A stretch of 64,000 bases of DNA from Megaleporinus macrocephalus. Taxonomy: Eukaryota; Chordata; Actinopteri; Characiformes; Anostomidae. The translations under genes were made by a program, and so were the position numbers. Each line of letters begins with the position of its first letter. The first letter of the stretch is position 1. The notes beneath the pieces are model-generated. The model saw only the letters and a program-made list of their open reading frames with translations. It was not told where the DNA came from and made no database searches. The stretch is from positions 23,673,667 through 23,737,666 of the forward strand of contig CM038710.1 of NCBI GenBank assembly GCA_021613375.1. Direction: 5' to 3'. Shown piece after piece: positions 49,440-60,505 of the stretch.

Positions 49440-49982
49440 CACGAAGTCTATCCTAGCTGGGCTGACAGACAAGAGAGCTCTTGAAGTCTGCTGTTCCAGA
49501 GACTGACTGTAAATGAGCGCTGTCCATGAAAAGTACCCTAGTTGCGTAAGAGCCAGTGACGTCATGCCAGTCACAAGACTCTAGTAGCGGTTTTCTCTGT
49601 AGCCAGCAGGCTAACTGTTAGCACACTGTCCACACAGGACCGGTGGGATGGAGCTGAACAGGAGCGTGTGTGCCGTGATCTTTGGATACGTTTAGACCAT
49701 CAAAGACACCTTAGGACAAAACATTGGATAGACGGATGTGAAGTGTTGAACGAGGAGAGGATTCTTTGTAACGCTGTTCTGCGGTGGAAGTTGGACTGTT
49801 GCTCTTCTTTTTAGCACCTCAGTGCCGCAGTGGTCGCACCACGGCTTGCTTTCTTGATTGTGACAGTTAAAAGGTCGGGACTGGAAACGTGGATCGGCTG
49901 TGATTAGGCAGGCTAGCCCCGGGGCAGGTCGGTTCAGGTGGGGCTGCTCCTGCTCCTGCTGCTGCTGCTGCTCGGGCGGGTG
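49440..49982 (+). promoter_or_regulatory. pptc7: pptc7 promoter and 5' leader with short upstream ORFs
   Basis: No TATA box was seen and the start of transcription is unknown. If it lies upstream of 49,640, the leader carries a 15-codon upstream ORF (49,648-49,695; G at -3 and G at +4, a strong context) and a minimal ATG-TGA start-stop pair at 49,736-49,741. Both precede the main ATG and neither overlaps it. An imperfect CTG run sits at about 49,942-49,972. Confidence 0.5.
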
Positions 49983-50184
49983 ATGTTGTCCGTTCTCTCG
50001 TACGGTAGATTGGTCGCCCGGGCTGTGATCGGCGGTCTCTCTCAAACAGACAGCCGCGATTACAGCCTGGTGTCGGCGAGCTTTGGTTATGGGAAAGACT
50101 TTCGAAAGGGTATTTTGAAGAAAGGGATGTGCTACGGCGATGACGCCTGTTTCATCGCCAGACACAGATCGGCTGATGTATTAG
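49983..50184 (+). CDS. pptc7: pptc7 coding exon 1
   Basis: Starts at ATG in MLSVLSYGR and ends within Gly68 at donor GTAAGT. It encodes the mitochondrial targeting segment and the first conserved block (GKDFRKG, GDDACF). The same frame upstream is open only to TAG at 49,914 and contains no earlier ATG. Confidence 0.95.
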
Positions 50185-52643
50185 GTAAGTTTGTATATCG
50201 ACTTGTTAGCAGCTCATAAACTTACAGTCGACAGGCTGCGGTTTGCTTGGCAACAAAGCCAAGCATGCAAGTCTAGCTCCGTCTCGCTTCCTGCGTTGGT
50301 CATGTTGCTGGGTTTATCATAATATTTTACAGCTAATTTGGCATCGTATCACGTCTTTTATTCATTACACATCCTCCTAAGTGAATAATTAATCAGTAGC
50401 CATATACCTCTCGGTTTGTGCTCTGGTAACGTTCAATATATTGGCACTTAGCTGGCTAACTAGCTAGGCTAATGTCTTGGTAGAACAATTGTCTTCCCTG
50501 TTGTGCTTCAGCGCAGTTGTGTAACGACATTAGCTAGTAATGCTATCTGTGTCCGCTGGCTAAGTTAGAAACTATGATTATATTTTCAGTATATGACACC
50601 GGAATGCAACTACACACGGCGTGTGAGACCTTTCACAGTCGATACACAGTGTAAGTGTAAAGAATGCAGAGCTAATGCTAACACATTCCCGAGCCCAGGC
50701 TACCCGACCAGCAGCGTCTCGACTCGTAAACGAATCACTCTTCTGAACTGAACCGGTTCATGCCAACAAATCTGGCGTCCGGTCTGATTCACTGAGGTCC
50801 AAACGAATCGGAACATTTTCTAGCATATAGACTAGTTTTCCTTATACACATATAAGCTAAACTTTTTAGCAAAATTCCAATATTTATTTCCCCATTTCAC
50901 CTTATGTTGTATTTATTCCACTCCAAACTGTCTGAAAAATTCAGTCCTTGAAATATAAACAAATTCATTCAGAGTGGTTTTGGTGCAAAGAGATTCACTG
51001 TAGCGAAATTTGGACTTACAGGTCACGAGGTCTACAAAACAAATACACGTGTCTTTTTTTTATACGTAATCTCGATGATTCCTTAAAATACATTTTAATC
51101 CAAGCTTTATCAGAAACTATCAGAAACCAACACGCCAGACACCATATCCATTTCCTGAAATAACATTCTGTGAAAAGGTTTTAATAGGCATTAAACTCTT
51201 TAGACATCTGGTTCTTGTCACCACCGCCATAAAGAGTTAAGATTTGGCAAGTTTCTCTAGAACAGAGCGATTCACACCAGACCACTCTAAATGGCTTTGT
51301 TTACACTGTAACCACCAACAATGTCAGTCTGGTAGGTTGGTTATTTGTACACGTTATGAATTGCAATAAGAAAAATCCTGAGTGCAGCACTTGGACAGAA
51401 TAACCTAAGCTTAGTAAAGCAGGTCAGGGAGGTGGCCCGCAAACTGAAATGGATTGGTCATTGTAATCTGACCTAGTGGATAAAAGTGGCTAGCCAGTCT
51501 GTTAGGGCCTAGTGGCTGGAACTTAAATTATTCTTATACAAAGCAAGTTAATCTGAAGAATAAATCTAAAGCGACTGCTGAACCCTATGTACTAATGTGC
51601 GTGGATCATTGTCATTGAGCTGTTTGGTCCAACATGCTTATCCTCTTATTTTAAATGATAGCAATTTAAATTATGTAAGATACTAAAACAACAAAAAACA
51701 ACAAAAAACTACCAAACAAAACAGAAAAATAAATTAGAAAATTTAGCTTCACTAGAGTTGATTTTAGTCCATACTGGCACATAGCCCGCTTGTTATAGGC
51801 CAAGTCCGAGAGTTGCCACTGCTGTCAAGCTAATGAGAAAAAGCAGGCTGAATATACAAAGGCACTTGCCTTGTATGGTCACACGAGAGTCCCAGCATTA
51901 TCTCTGTCAAGGGACCAGTTAGGAGGACTGACTTTGAATGGAAATTCCCTCCCTTATTTGTGAACCAATCCAGGAAGTGGGCAGGGCAGCCCATTTTAGG
52001 CTCTGTTGAAGGCTTTAGGACTTCACCAGGTAATTGTAAACATAAGAAAACTATTTTTTCCTTGCTTGATGAATGTTCCAAAAATTCATTCAAAGTGTCC
52101 TTGTCCTTCATTCTTTATCTTTTCAAAGCCTGTTTCCTGCATGTGTGCCAACAGCATTGTATATCTACAGTGACGGGCACACTTGGCTGATGTCACAATT
52201 GCTGTTGCTCTTGCTCACCTCATAAGCAATCTGGTAAAATTTTCCCTCTAAATTTAAAAGTTTTTCAACATTCTGTTTTTTCTTCTTGGTGTCTTTTCTT
52301 CTCTTGTAGGTGTGGCTGATGGAGTGGGTGGTTGGCGTGATTATGGAGTAGACCCCTCTCAGTTCTCTGCAACCCTGATGAGGACGTGTGAGAGGCTGGT
52401 CAAAGAAGGTCGCTTTGTGCCAACTAACCCTGTGGGAATCCTTACCACCAGCTACTATGAGCTCCTTCAGAACAAAGTACCTCTACTAGGTGAGTGTTCA
52501 GCACCAGGCCTTTTTAATAAAGTGTTGGGCCACCAGAGCAGCTTTTAAGTGGCTTCACTGCAACATCAGTGCACATTGGCATTGTTCCAGTGTGGAATGC
52601 CTTTCTTTCAAATGATACTCCCCAAGTTGGTGTTTTGATGAAG

Positions 52644-52724
<81 letters not shown>

Positions 52725-55700
52725 ATATGTATGTGTGTGTGTTTGGTGTGCTGATACAATAACAAAATAAATATAGACTACAAACACTATACAAGTATGC
52801 AAGCAATAGGCAATCTCTATTGTTTACAGACATTACACGACAATACAAGCAACATAAGTGTTTGTGGTAGTGGAAAAAGCTGTAATGTACGTTACATTAC
52901 ATAAAGTGTAATGATTTTGCATTACATTTTGTTATATGTTTGGGTACGTCATTGTATAGCCCTGTTTTTGTACGTGTTAGAATATACAAAAAAAATAAAT
53001 TAAACAACGAATCATTGCGCGCCATAGATTACCTGAATTTTAATTCTGCTGAACAAAAGTAATTTCAAAGCAAGACTTCCCACACAGTACACTTGCTTTC
53101 AGACCTGTATGTCAGAGAGAGCTTTTTTTGAACATTGTAATTTAAGTCTGTATAGACCGCAGGTCTCCATTACTGTATGAGTCAGAGAACGACTTCCCAG
53201 AGTCGTGACTCTTTAGTCTGAGACCAATGTTTTTGTCAAAGCTTGCATGCAGATATGCAGCAACAGGAGGGATTAAACAAACCAATAACATCGACCAACC
53301 AATATGTAGTATAAGCAATGGAGACAGTAAATTGCCATGCCACTTGAGAGGCTTTAATACTTTTGGGGCAGTTTTTTGGATGGTCAGTGGCTGGGTTTAT
53401 ATAAAACATTGTAATTGCAAAACCATGCACATAATGAGTCATCTTGTGTAGAACAATGGTTATTAGCTTGCCAACAAGGTTTTGTGGTTAGAATGAGACA
53501 TAATCAATGGGATCTGGACATTCACCATTATTTTTACAAACCCAATTTCTGTAAAAGTTGGGACACTGTAAAAATAAGAATCTATATAAAAAATTATGTT
53601 CTGGCTGATGAACATGATTGTATTTAGTAAGTATAAACCAATTTTAAACTTGATGCCTGCAATGCACTCAAAATGGTTGGGGCAGGGGCATAGTAAGAGT
53701 GAACTATTTACAGAATATTGAAGTTACACAAATTTTAAACAATAAGCGAATTAAGGTATCGTTATTGGTAGAGATGGAAGGATCGATCAGCTATGTATCG
53801 TATCGGCCGGTTTTTAATCAAAATATGCGATCGGTGATCCACCGATATGTTCCCAATTTAGTCAATCCCGAGAGCCGATGGCGTTAAACAAATTAGCTTA
53901 TTTTCTGTTTTTTCAGCTAGCGTCCGGCCAGGTAAACCACTAGGTGGAAACACATACCCTTTCATTTTCGATAGACTGAACAGAACAGTGAACAGTTTGC
54001 GTTGCGTCCGTCTGGCAGCTTGTTGCCGTATGTGACACAGACTACCTAGGACATTTTGTAAAATTAGTAAAATCAACGTGTCTCGTTGGGGAACCAAGAC
54101 AAAGACATTTAACAGTACTAATCTGATACGGCTTTTAAGAGTACCCCACACGGCTGAGTACAGTGATTATCAGCAAACACGCGTAGCTAGCACAAAATTC
54201 TAAATTGTCTAAATTGAATGATTGCAGTATTGGGGATATTTGTTTGATTTACTTTGTTTATTTACTGTTAGTTTTGTTAAAAATATTATGCTGTTTCACA
54301 TGAGCTTGTTGAAAATAGTAATAAACCAGTTTCAACCATGTTCCATGACTTGCTTGCGCTAATAACTACATGTAGGCCTGCCGTGGCAAATAGCCTGCCC
54401 TCCATTGGTATTTGCTATCAGCCGATAGCGTTAAAAGGTGATCGCCGATCGGAATCGGCCTAAAAAACGCTGATCGGTCGATCTCTAGTTATTGGGTATA
54501 AAAGAAGCATCCATTCAAGACAAAGATGTGTCATGTGTCAATTGTCTTCAGAAAACTGTCAAACAGTTAAAAAAAAAAAAACGTTGCTCAATACAAAGTT
54601 ATTTTGGTCTTTCACATCTACCATACCAATATTGTAAAAAGATTCAAGGAATTTAGAGAAATCTCAGACATGGCCAGAAACCATTGTTGAATGTGTGACC
54701 TTTGACCCCCTCAGACAACATTCAGTTAATAAACTATTAGGGTACTGTGTTCAATATAACCACATATGCTCAGGTATACTTTAAATACGTACTGCCACTA
54801 CATTAAGAAATGCCAACTCTGTAAAACTCTATTCATAAATCCGTATATTAAGTGTATATATAGAAATGCCGCCAAATTCTGTGAGCCAGAGCCAATTTCA
54901 GATCATCCAAAAGACAGTGATAATGTGTGCTGTGCTCAGAAAATGGTCTTTGTGCCAAAGATAAAGGGATCAGTTAGACTGTTATCAGCAAAAGGTGCAA
55001 AAGCCATGGTATGGGGCATCAGCGCCCACAACATGGTGATTGGACCACGATTGAAGGCGTATAGTAGGATTTCTGAGAGACATGGTATCATCAATGATGT
55101 CTTTTCCTGGAAAGTGTACGGTTATTTCAGCAAGACAAGGCCAGGCCTTTTTGTGCACATATTACAATATTGTGGCTTTTAGACTTCACAAAGTGTGTGT
55201 GCCTGACTGGCCTGCTTGCAGTATTTGTATTTAAATCTCTTAGTGTCTGATAGACAGTTGTGTTATCTCCTTTTAGGAAGCAGCACTGCCTGCATAGTGG
55301 TGCTAGACAGACAAAGCCATCGGCTTCATACAGCAAACTTGGGTGATTCAGGCTTCCTGGTTGTCCGAGGAGGGGAGGTTGTCCACCGGTCCGATGAGCA
55401 ACAGCACTACTTCAATACCCCCTTCCAGCTTTCAATTGCTCCCCCAGAGGCAGAGGGCTCTGTCCTTAGTGACAGGTAAGGTATCATTATGGTTCTCTCT
55501 TCTTTCAATGTTGGTAATGTAGCAGAGGCAGTACTACCCCTTAGGACCGAGGTCACTAATAGCTGGACTGCGGTCCGGGTCCAGACCCAGACGTTGTCCA
55601 ATTCAGACCCAAACTGATTATTTATTGAGAAGGATTTAATGTTGACTGTGTTTATTTTAAGAGGCGAAGCTTTTCCTGTCATTACGGTATACAGGCTCAG

Positions 55701-58700
55701 TAAACTCACAGAGCAATCGTGTGCAATTAAAATCACCAAACGCGCTCCTCAGCCAATCAGATATGTGCAGATTCAGGAGCACGGCATGCACACAGGTGAG
55801 AAGCAGCAGTCGGAGAATAAAGCAAGTCAGATGGCGTGCTCTAAAAAAGACTCGAAAAATGACTTTTCAACCAGGAATAGACCGAGACAGAGATGTTTAT
55901 ACTTCCCACAGGCAGCTCCAAACCAACATGTCTCATATGTTCATATATCCATCCATCCATCCATTATTTTCCGCTTTATCCCGCTAGTCGGGGTCATGGA
56001 GGGCTGGAGCCAATCCCAGCGTCATCAGGCGAATGCGGGGTAAACCCTGGACAGGCCTCCAGGCCTCCAGTCCATCACATTGCCAACACACACTTACACC
56101 TAGGGACAATTTAGAGTGACCGATCAACCTAACATGCATGTGTTTGAACTGTGGGGGGGGGGACCGGAGTACCCGGAGAAAACCCACTCAAGCACGGAGA
56201 GAACATGCAGACTCCACACAGAACGGTCCGGATGTCTCATATGTGAGTGAGAACACAATTTCAGCCCAAGTCCTGGCTGGACGATCAAGAGCTCACATCT
56301 CTCTTTAAACAAGATAAAGTGTGGAGGAATACAAGAGGAAGATAAACTGCTAAGATATGAAATTCAGTTAACAAAACTAAACATTTTATTTCCCTTTTTT
56401 ATTATAAATAAGTACTTTATGATGCACTTTGTAAAAGCATTTTAAATGTAGCCCTTGTTTTTACCTAGTGATGAAAAAAGCATTTCAGTTCAGCATTTAA
56501 ACAGTAAATACACTGAACAGTATGTGTGATGTGTTATAAAATGATATAAAAAGCTGATACTAGGCTACTTCAGTATACTGAATACACCACTGAATCATAA
56601 CACAAGTTAGTTATGATGACGGTCCGGACCCTGGCCTGAGGATATCTCCTTTTGGTGCACCTTACTGAATTCTATTGAAATACCCTGCCTTAGGAGATGT
56701 CTTAAATAAGACAATAAGACAAAATCCTTGCTGGTAGAAGAAGGACTTGATTAACTTTGCATGCAGAGAGTTTGGTTATTAACTTCTCTTGATTACTGCC
56801 CCACACTGGTGGGAAATAATTTGCTATAAAAAATGCTGAATAGTAAACAATATTTCTGCAAATGTTTAAGGAACGTCTTTGGCTGTTCATTCGCTTTGCC
56901 TCTACTTTTACTTAAGTACTTTTCCTTAAGAACTACAATACTCTGTGCTAGAAAAGTTAATCTTGCTCTCAAGGAACATCTTGATATATGACAGAGATTC
57001 CACAGATTACAAAGGTAGCAACATGTTCATGTGTTCCTGAGCCTTGTTCCAGCAGTTTGCCAAGAGCCATGCTGTGTCTAGTCACCAAGGGAATTTTAAT
57101 GGACGGGGAGGGAGCCAGTGAGTGCTGGCTAGCTGCCACTGACAGTGTTCGTCCAAAGTCTAATTACACACAAGGTGGACTAGAGGCCCTCTCCATATCG
57201 TCCAATCCAGTTACTCTACTAGGAGGATGTTTTTGGGGTTTTTTTTGCCATATTTAACAAATAATCATTTTGAGGCTCTCACGTGTTCTCGTGCTTTAGC
57301 CACCTGAAGTTGCTTGCTAACCTTGTAGCTCTCAGGCATACTTTTACTTTGATGCGCAAATCAAAAACACAGAGAATGAGGGCTGAACATCTAAAATTAA
57401 TCCAAACATCAGAAATTGAAAAAGCTCTCTAGCACAATGTGTTTAGTTTGGTTGCATTTCCAGGTTTGTGACAACCTTGCCTGGTTTGTGATACTACAGC
57501 CAAGGTCAATCATTACATGAACTGCATTTGTCTCTAAATAGGTGAGCTAGAGGAAGTAGGAACTATTTGTGGCCAGATGTTCTCTAATCTATAATACTTT
57601 AATCTGTTCCATTTTCTCCTATTTTTAAATTCAGGAACAGCATTAATTTAAAAATTGAATGTGAAGTGAATAGACAACACTTTGGATCAGGTGAACTCAT
57701 AGAGAGTTATGTACAGCTAATGTTTTCAGAGTGAGACCCCAGAGTTAGTGACCTTCCAAGAATTGAACTTGAGCCTTTACCACAGATCTAAAAGTGTACT
57801 CATGCAGTATAATATGTAACAACTAAAGAACTTGCAACAAATAGTTCTTTAAGTACTTCTGAGGAAGGTCAAAATGACAAGCTGATCTGGCTGACTTCCT
57901 GAGTAAAGAGTGCTGAGTCTGGAAAGCATATACTGTGGATCTAGTTGTGACCATAACAAATTTGACTTTGATGCTCCAGGAGGTACGTGCAGCTTGTTCA
58001 GAACATTACTGACTATTCACTGGACATGTTGTATCATTCAGTATCGCACCTCTAGGATATGTTTTCAGGACCTAGTATACAACATTTCAAATACAGTTCA
58101 GTCTATTTTTTGCTACATTTCAAGCCCTTACATTATCAGTGAATACAAAAAGATTGCTGTATGCTGTAACTGTCACATACACTGAACTAAGTTTCCTCAA
58201 TGCTGCACATCTGTTAAATATCCCAGTATCCCTGAAGTTGATAAAATCAGAACTGTTTTAGTCAATGTCTTTCATTTCAAGAGCCTACACACTTTAGTTC
58301 CCTCCTGGTTCATTACAATCGCATGCCTCTTTTCTCTTATAGTCCTGAAGCTGCAGATAGCACATCCTTTGATGTTCAGCTAGGAGACATCATCCTCACA
58401 GCCACAGATGGGCTTTTCGACAACATGCCAGACTACATGATCTTGCAAGAACTCAAAAAGCTAAAGGTACTGGCCGGACCTATTGATGACCACTATATAT
58501 GGAACTTTTTCTAAGTGGGGTGTTAATCTTATGTTATACTTTCTTCTAGTACACCAATTATGAGAGCATCCAGCAGACAGCCAAGAGTATTGCTGAGCAG
58601 GCCCATGTTTTGGCCTATGACCCTAATTACATGTCACCTTTTGCACAATTCGCCAATGACAATGGACTGAATGTAAGAGGTGAGTAATATTCCAATATTT

Positions 58701-58855
58701 TTTTTGTTTTGCAAGTATGTGTGTGTGTGTTTGTTTTATAGGCCTCTCAGACAGTGCTTCTAACAAAGCATTCTCTCACTTTTTATTATTCCATAGGAGG
58801 AAAGCCAGATGACATCACAGTTCTGCTGTCAATCGTTGCAGAGTACACAGATTGA
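49983..58855 (+). CDS. pptc7: Protein phosphatase PTC7 homologue (complete, 6 coding exons)
   Basis: Joining 49983-50184, 52310-52489, 55277-55475, 58343-58466, 58550-58679 and 58797-58855 gives 894 bases in frame: 297 residues plus stop, against about 304 in human. All introns are GT-AG. The product is a PP2C-type (PPM) metal-dependent Ser/Thr phosphatase of mitochondria, known to act on coenzyme Q biosynthesis and to restrain BNIP3/NIX mitophagy. Visible landmarks are a basic, hydrophobic N-terminus fit for mitochondrial import ([15 protein letters not shown]), GDDACF (Asp53, Asp54), [12 protein letters not shown] (Asp71), NLGDSG (Asp151), TATDGLFDN (Asp216) and KPDDIT (Asp283, Asp284). These are the expected metal-binding acidic residues. 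It lacks the glycine-rich insert I recall after TDPR in human, which accounts for the shorter length. The start is chosen by alignment to the human N-terminus. Confidence 0.96.
50185..52309 (+). other. pptc7: pptc7 intron 1
   Basis: 2.1 kb with no exon, RNA gene or clear transposon recognised. Confidence 0.8.
52310..52489 (+). CDS. pptc7: pptc7 coding exon 2
   Basis: Acceptor CTCTTGTAG and donor GTGAGT. It encodes residues 69-127 and the first base of Gly128, including [12 protein letters not shown] with metal ligand Asp71. A long TA microsatellite starts 159 bases into the following intron. Confidence 0.96.
52648..52740 (+). repeat. TA microsatellite grading into GT
   Basis: A 69-base uninterrupted TA tract to 52,716, then GTATGTGTATATGTATG and a short GT tract, within pptc7 intron 2. 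Confidence 0.92.
53535..55225 (+). mobile_element. Decayed Tc1/mariner-like element in pptc7 intron 2, split by a hAT insertion
   Basis: The left end TACAAACCCAATTTCTGTAA followed by AAGTTGGGACACTG is the hallmark terminus of an abundant fish Tc1-like family. After the nested hAT, a degenerate transposase frame on the plus strand (about 54,766-55,182) keeps AMVWGISAH and [12 protein letters not shown] blocks, and the nucleotides after it read GACTGGCCTGCTTGCAG, the DWPAC-type region near the last catalytic site. Several frameshifts and stops make it non-functional, and the right terminus is missing. Confidence 0.75.
53769..54487. mobile_element. Non-autonomous hAT element with intact terminal repeats and 8-base duplication
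   Basis: The 719-base element is flanked by perfect GTTATTGG copies at 53,761-53,768 and 54,488-54,495. The left end TAGAGATGGAAGGATCGATC and the right end, read in reverse, TAGAGATCGACCGATCAGC are imperfect terminal inverted repeats. CGATCGG/ATCGGCC-rich subterminal DNA is also present. An 8-base duplication is the hAT signature. No transposase frame is present. Confidence 0.88.
55277..55475 (+). CDS. pptc7: pptc7 coding exon 3
   Basis: Acceptor CTCCTTTTAG and donor GTAAGG. It encodes residues 129-193 plus two bases of Ser194, with the [16 protein letters not shown] block. Its left edge lies only about 50 bases from the end of a Tc1 relic. Confidence 0.96.
55545..56640 (+). mobile_element. 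hAT-like relic in pptc7 intron 3
   Basis: The left part has GACTGCGGTCCGGGTCCAGA and the right part has GACGGTCCGGACCCTGG, as related ends. In between, a short plus-strand frame starting at about 55,832 ([12 protein letters not shown]) resembles the N-terminus of hAT-type transposases and then decays. The element is interrupted by a retrotransposon-like insertion. The superfamily call is tentative. Confidence 0.45.
55928..56244. mobile_element. Retrotransposon-type insertion with a 13-base target-site duplication
   Basis: The inserted DNA (55,941-56,231) is bounded by perfect copies of ATGTCTCATATGT at 55,928-55,940 and 56,232-56,244. It carries an (ATCC)n end (55,948-55,965), so in its own sense it lies on the minus strand with a GGAT tail. 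Inside are phrases typical of an abundant fish repeat (CAATTTAGAGTGACC, GAACATGCAGACTCCACAC). The 13-base duplication plus a simple-repeat tail point to LINE or SINE-type insertion; the exact family is not settled. Confidence 0.8.
58343..58466 (+). CDS. pptc7: pptc7 coding exon 4
   Basis: Acceptor CTCTTATAG and donor GTACTG. It encodes residues 195-235 with the catalytic-site motif TATDGLFDN (Asp216). An in-frame stop follows within the retained 83-base intron. Confidence 0.95.
58550..58679 (+). CDS. pptc7: pptc7 coding exon 5
   Basis: Acceptor TTCTTCTAG and donor GTGAGT. It encodes residues 236-278, including the family block [14 protein letters not shown]. Confidence 0.95.
58797..58855 (+). 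CDS. pptc7: pptc7 coding exon 6 with stop codon
   Basis: Acceptor TTCCATAG. It encodes residues 280-297 ([18 protein letters not shown]), including the terminal PP2C metal-binding Asp pair, then TGA. Confidence 0.95.
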
Positions 58856-60505
58856 TGCTTGTTCTGACTGCTCCTCTTGTCTTCCTATTGTTCACTGGAG
58901 TGGTCATTGCTTCCTGCTGGCAGGATGAGGGCTGATGTATTTTTCCTTTCTTTGGCAAGGATCTAACTTTCAACCTCTTCCATGGGTTTTAGCATATCTT
59001 TCTCACTCTCATTTTCAGTTATCACCTTTATCTTCAGCATGTGGCTGACGAGCAAATGACAGTCCACTTTTTACATCTTGCTATGAACCAATTAAAACGA
59101 GCTAGCGTTGCATCTGTTCGTTCTGGATTTGAGAGCTTGTACAGGTGCCTCGTCTCACAGCGCTCTCGCTACGAATGGTAAACTATCAGCATGTATTAAG
59201 TGTTTTAGAGGAGAGGTGAGACATAAATGAGATGTCAAATATTAAAGAGTCTAAAACCAACAAATGAAGAAAGAGATACGCTCAGGACGGATGACAATAC
59301 ATTAATGTAGGGCTGCACCTTAAGAGCTCTCCAAAACGTACATCTCGTAAGCAGGAATATGCAACCTGAAATTAACCAGTGAAAAGATTACAATGAAAAG
59401 CACTGATCCCACATCATGTGTGAGTGAATATCATGGAAATTACACCTTCATGCCAATACTAGCCTATCTGTGAGGAGTGTAGAGAAGAGATGGCGCTAAA
59501 TGTGTTGCCATGCCAATGGCGAAGCCAAGGGAGATCAACTCATGTGAGAGGAATCGCTACAAATGCCCAGTGTTGCCTGTTGTGTTTCAATTATAAAGTC
59601 TCTTCATCTCAACATCCTCAGTTCAAATCTAATCAAATCTTTTTTACATGAGCCACTAAATTACTTCAGCTATGTTTTGAACTTTTTAGGTTTCAAATTG
59701 TGTGATGTAAAGTCCATTTGGCTAAATCAAAACAATCTGACTACATTAAGTCTTTGTTAATTAACCATCTTATGAACCTTTGAAGATGACTGATGCCTTA
59801 CTCCCTGTAAATCACTAAAAAGCCCTTCTGGATGTTTATTTAGAAAGATTGGAAAACTGTCAAGCCTTGGCACTGTAACGATGCAAATATACATAACACC
59901 ACATTTCAGGGTCCAGGGCAAAGTGTTGTAGTAACTTTGCGTAGGGAGACAATTGTATTGTTTTTTTTCTTTCTTTCTCTCTCTCTCTCTTTTTAAAATA
60001 TTAAATATTTTAAATATTTATTGTATCAGTGTTTGTTCCCCCACCACCTAATGTAAGCTATGTCACATGTTCTGTAACTGACAATGTAAGAGACTGCAAA
60101 GGTTTTTCAGAGTGGAAAAAAATAATGCCATGTCAACCACTTTGGAGGTTCTTATGCTATTGTGTGTATGTGTCTGCAAAAAATGTGCATATGTGCGTTT
60201 AAATGAGATATGTATAAGATATATTCAAACTTGCTGTATATTTATGTACAATGTATGCATTTGGCAAGTGTAGGTTATTACACATCAGACATTGTATATG
60301 AAAGTAACCTATATTTGATAAGTGTGTGGGTTCTGTGTTCAAAACAGATTTTGTTTTCCTGCTCTGCTTTTTTAAAACTTAATTTTAAATATTCCTTGAG
60401 GTGTATACTGTTAACGCACAAGGCTAATGCTAGCATCTGTGAATGCTTAAAGTGGAAACGTGATGGGTCATACAATCTAATAAAGGTTTATTTTTTTAAT
60501 TCGTG
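58856..60505 (+). terminator. pptc7: pptc7 3' UTR and poly(A) signal
   Basis: No further coding sequence follows the TGA. A canonical AATAAA at 60,479-60,484 is followed by a U-rich and GU-rich stretch (60,487-60,512), a good poly(A) context. This implies a 3' UTR of about 1.65 kb; PPTC7 also has a long 3' UTR in mammals. A CT-rich tract lies at about 59,960-59,994. Earlier minor sites are possible. Confidence 0.65.

Larger units (their letters stand above)
55476..58342 (+). other. pptc7: pptc7 intron 3
   Basis: 2.9 kb; the left third is filled by the nested elements listed separately. From about 56,640 to 58,342 nothing firm is recognised. Confidence 0.75.

Noticed and set aside
49938..49982. 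Leucine-rich N-terminal extension of pptc7 encoded by the CTG run
   Set aside because: The extended frame begins at GTG, not ATG. No ATG precedes 49,983 in frame, and a TAG lies upstream at 49,914. The CTG run is treated as leader sequence.
52514..52848. Frames with long Ile-Tyr repeats
   Set aside because: They are translations of the TA microsatellite.
55639..56043. 134-residue plus-strand frame in pptc7 intron 3
   Set aside because: It spans the hAT-like relic and runs into the retro-insertion; it is a composite of mobile-element sequence, not a host gene.
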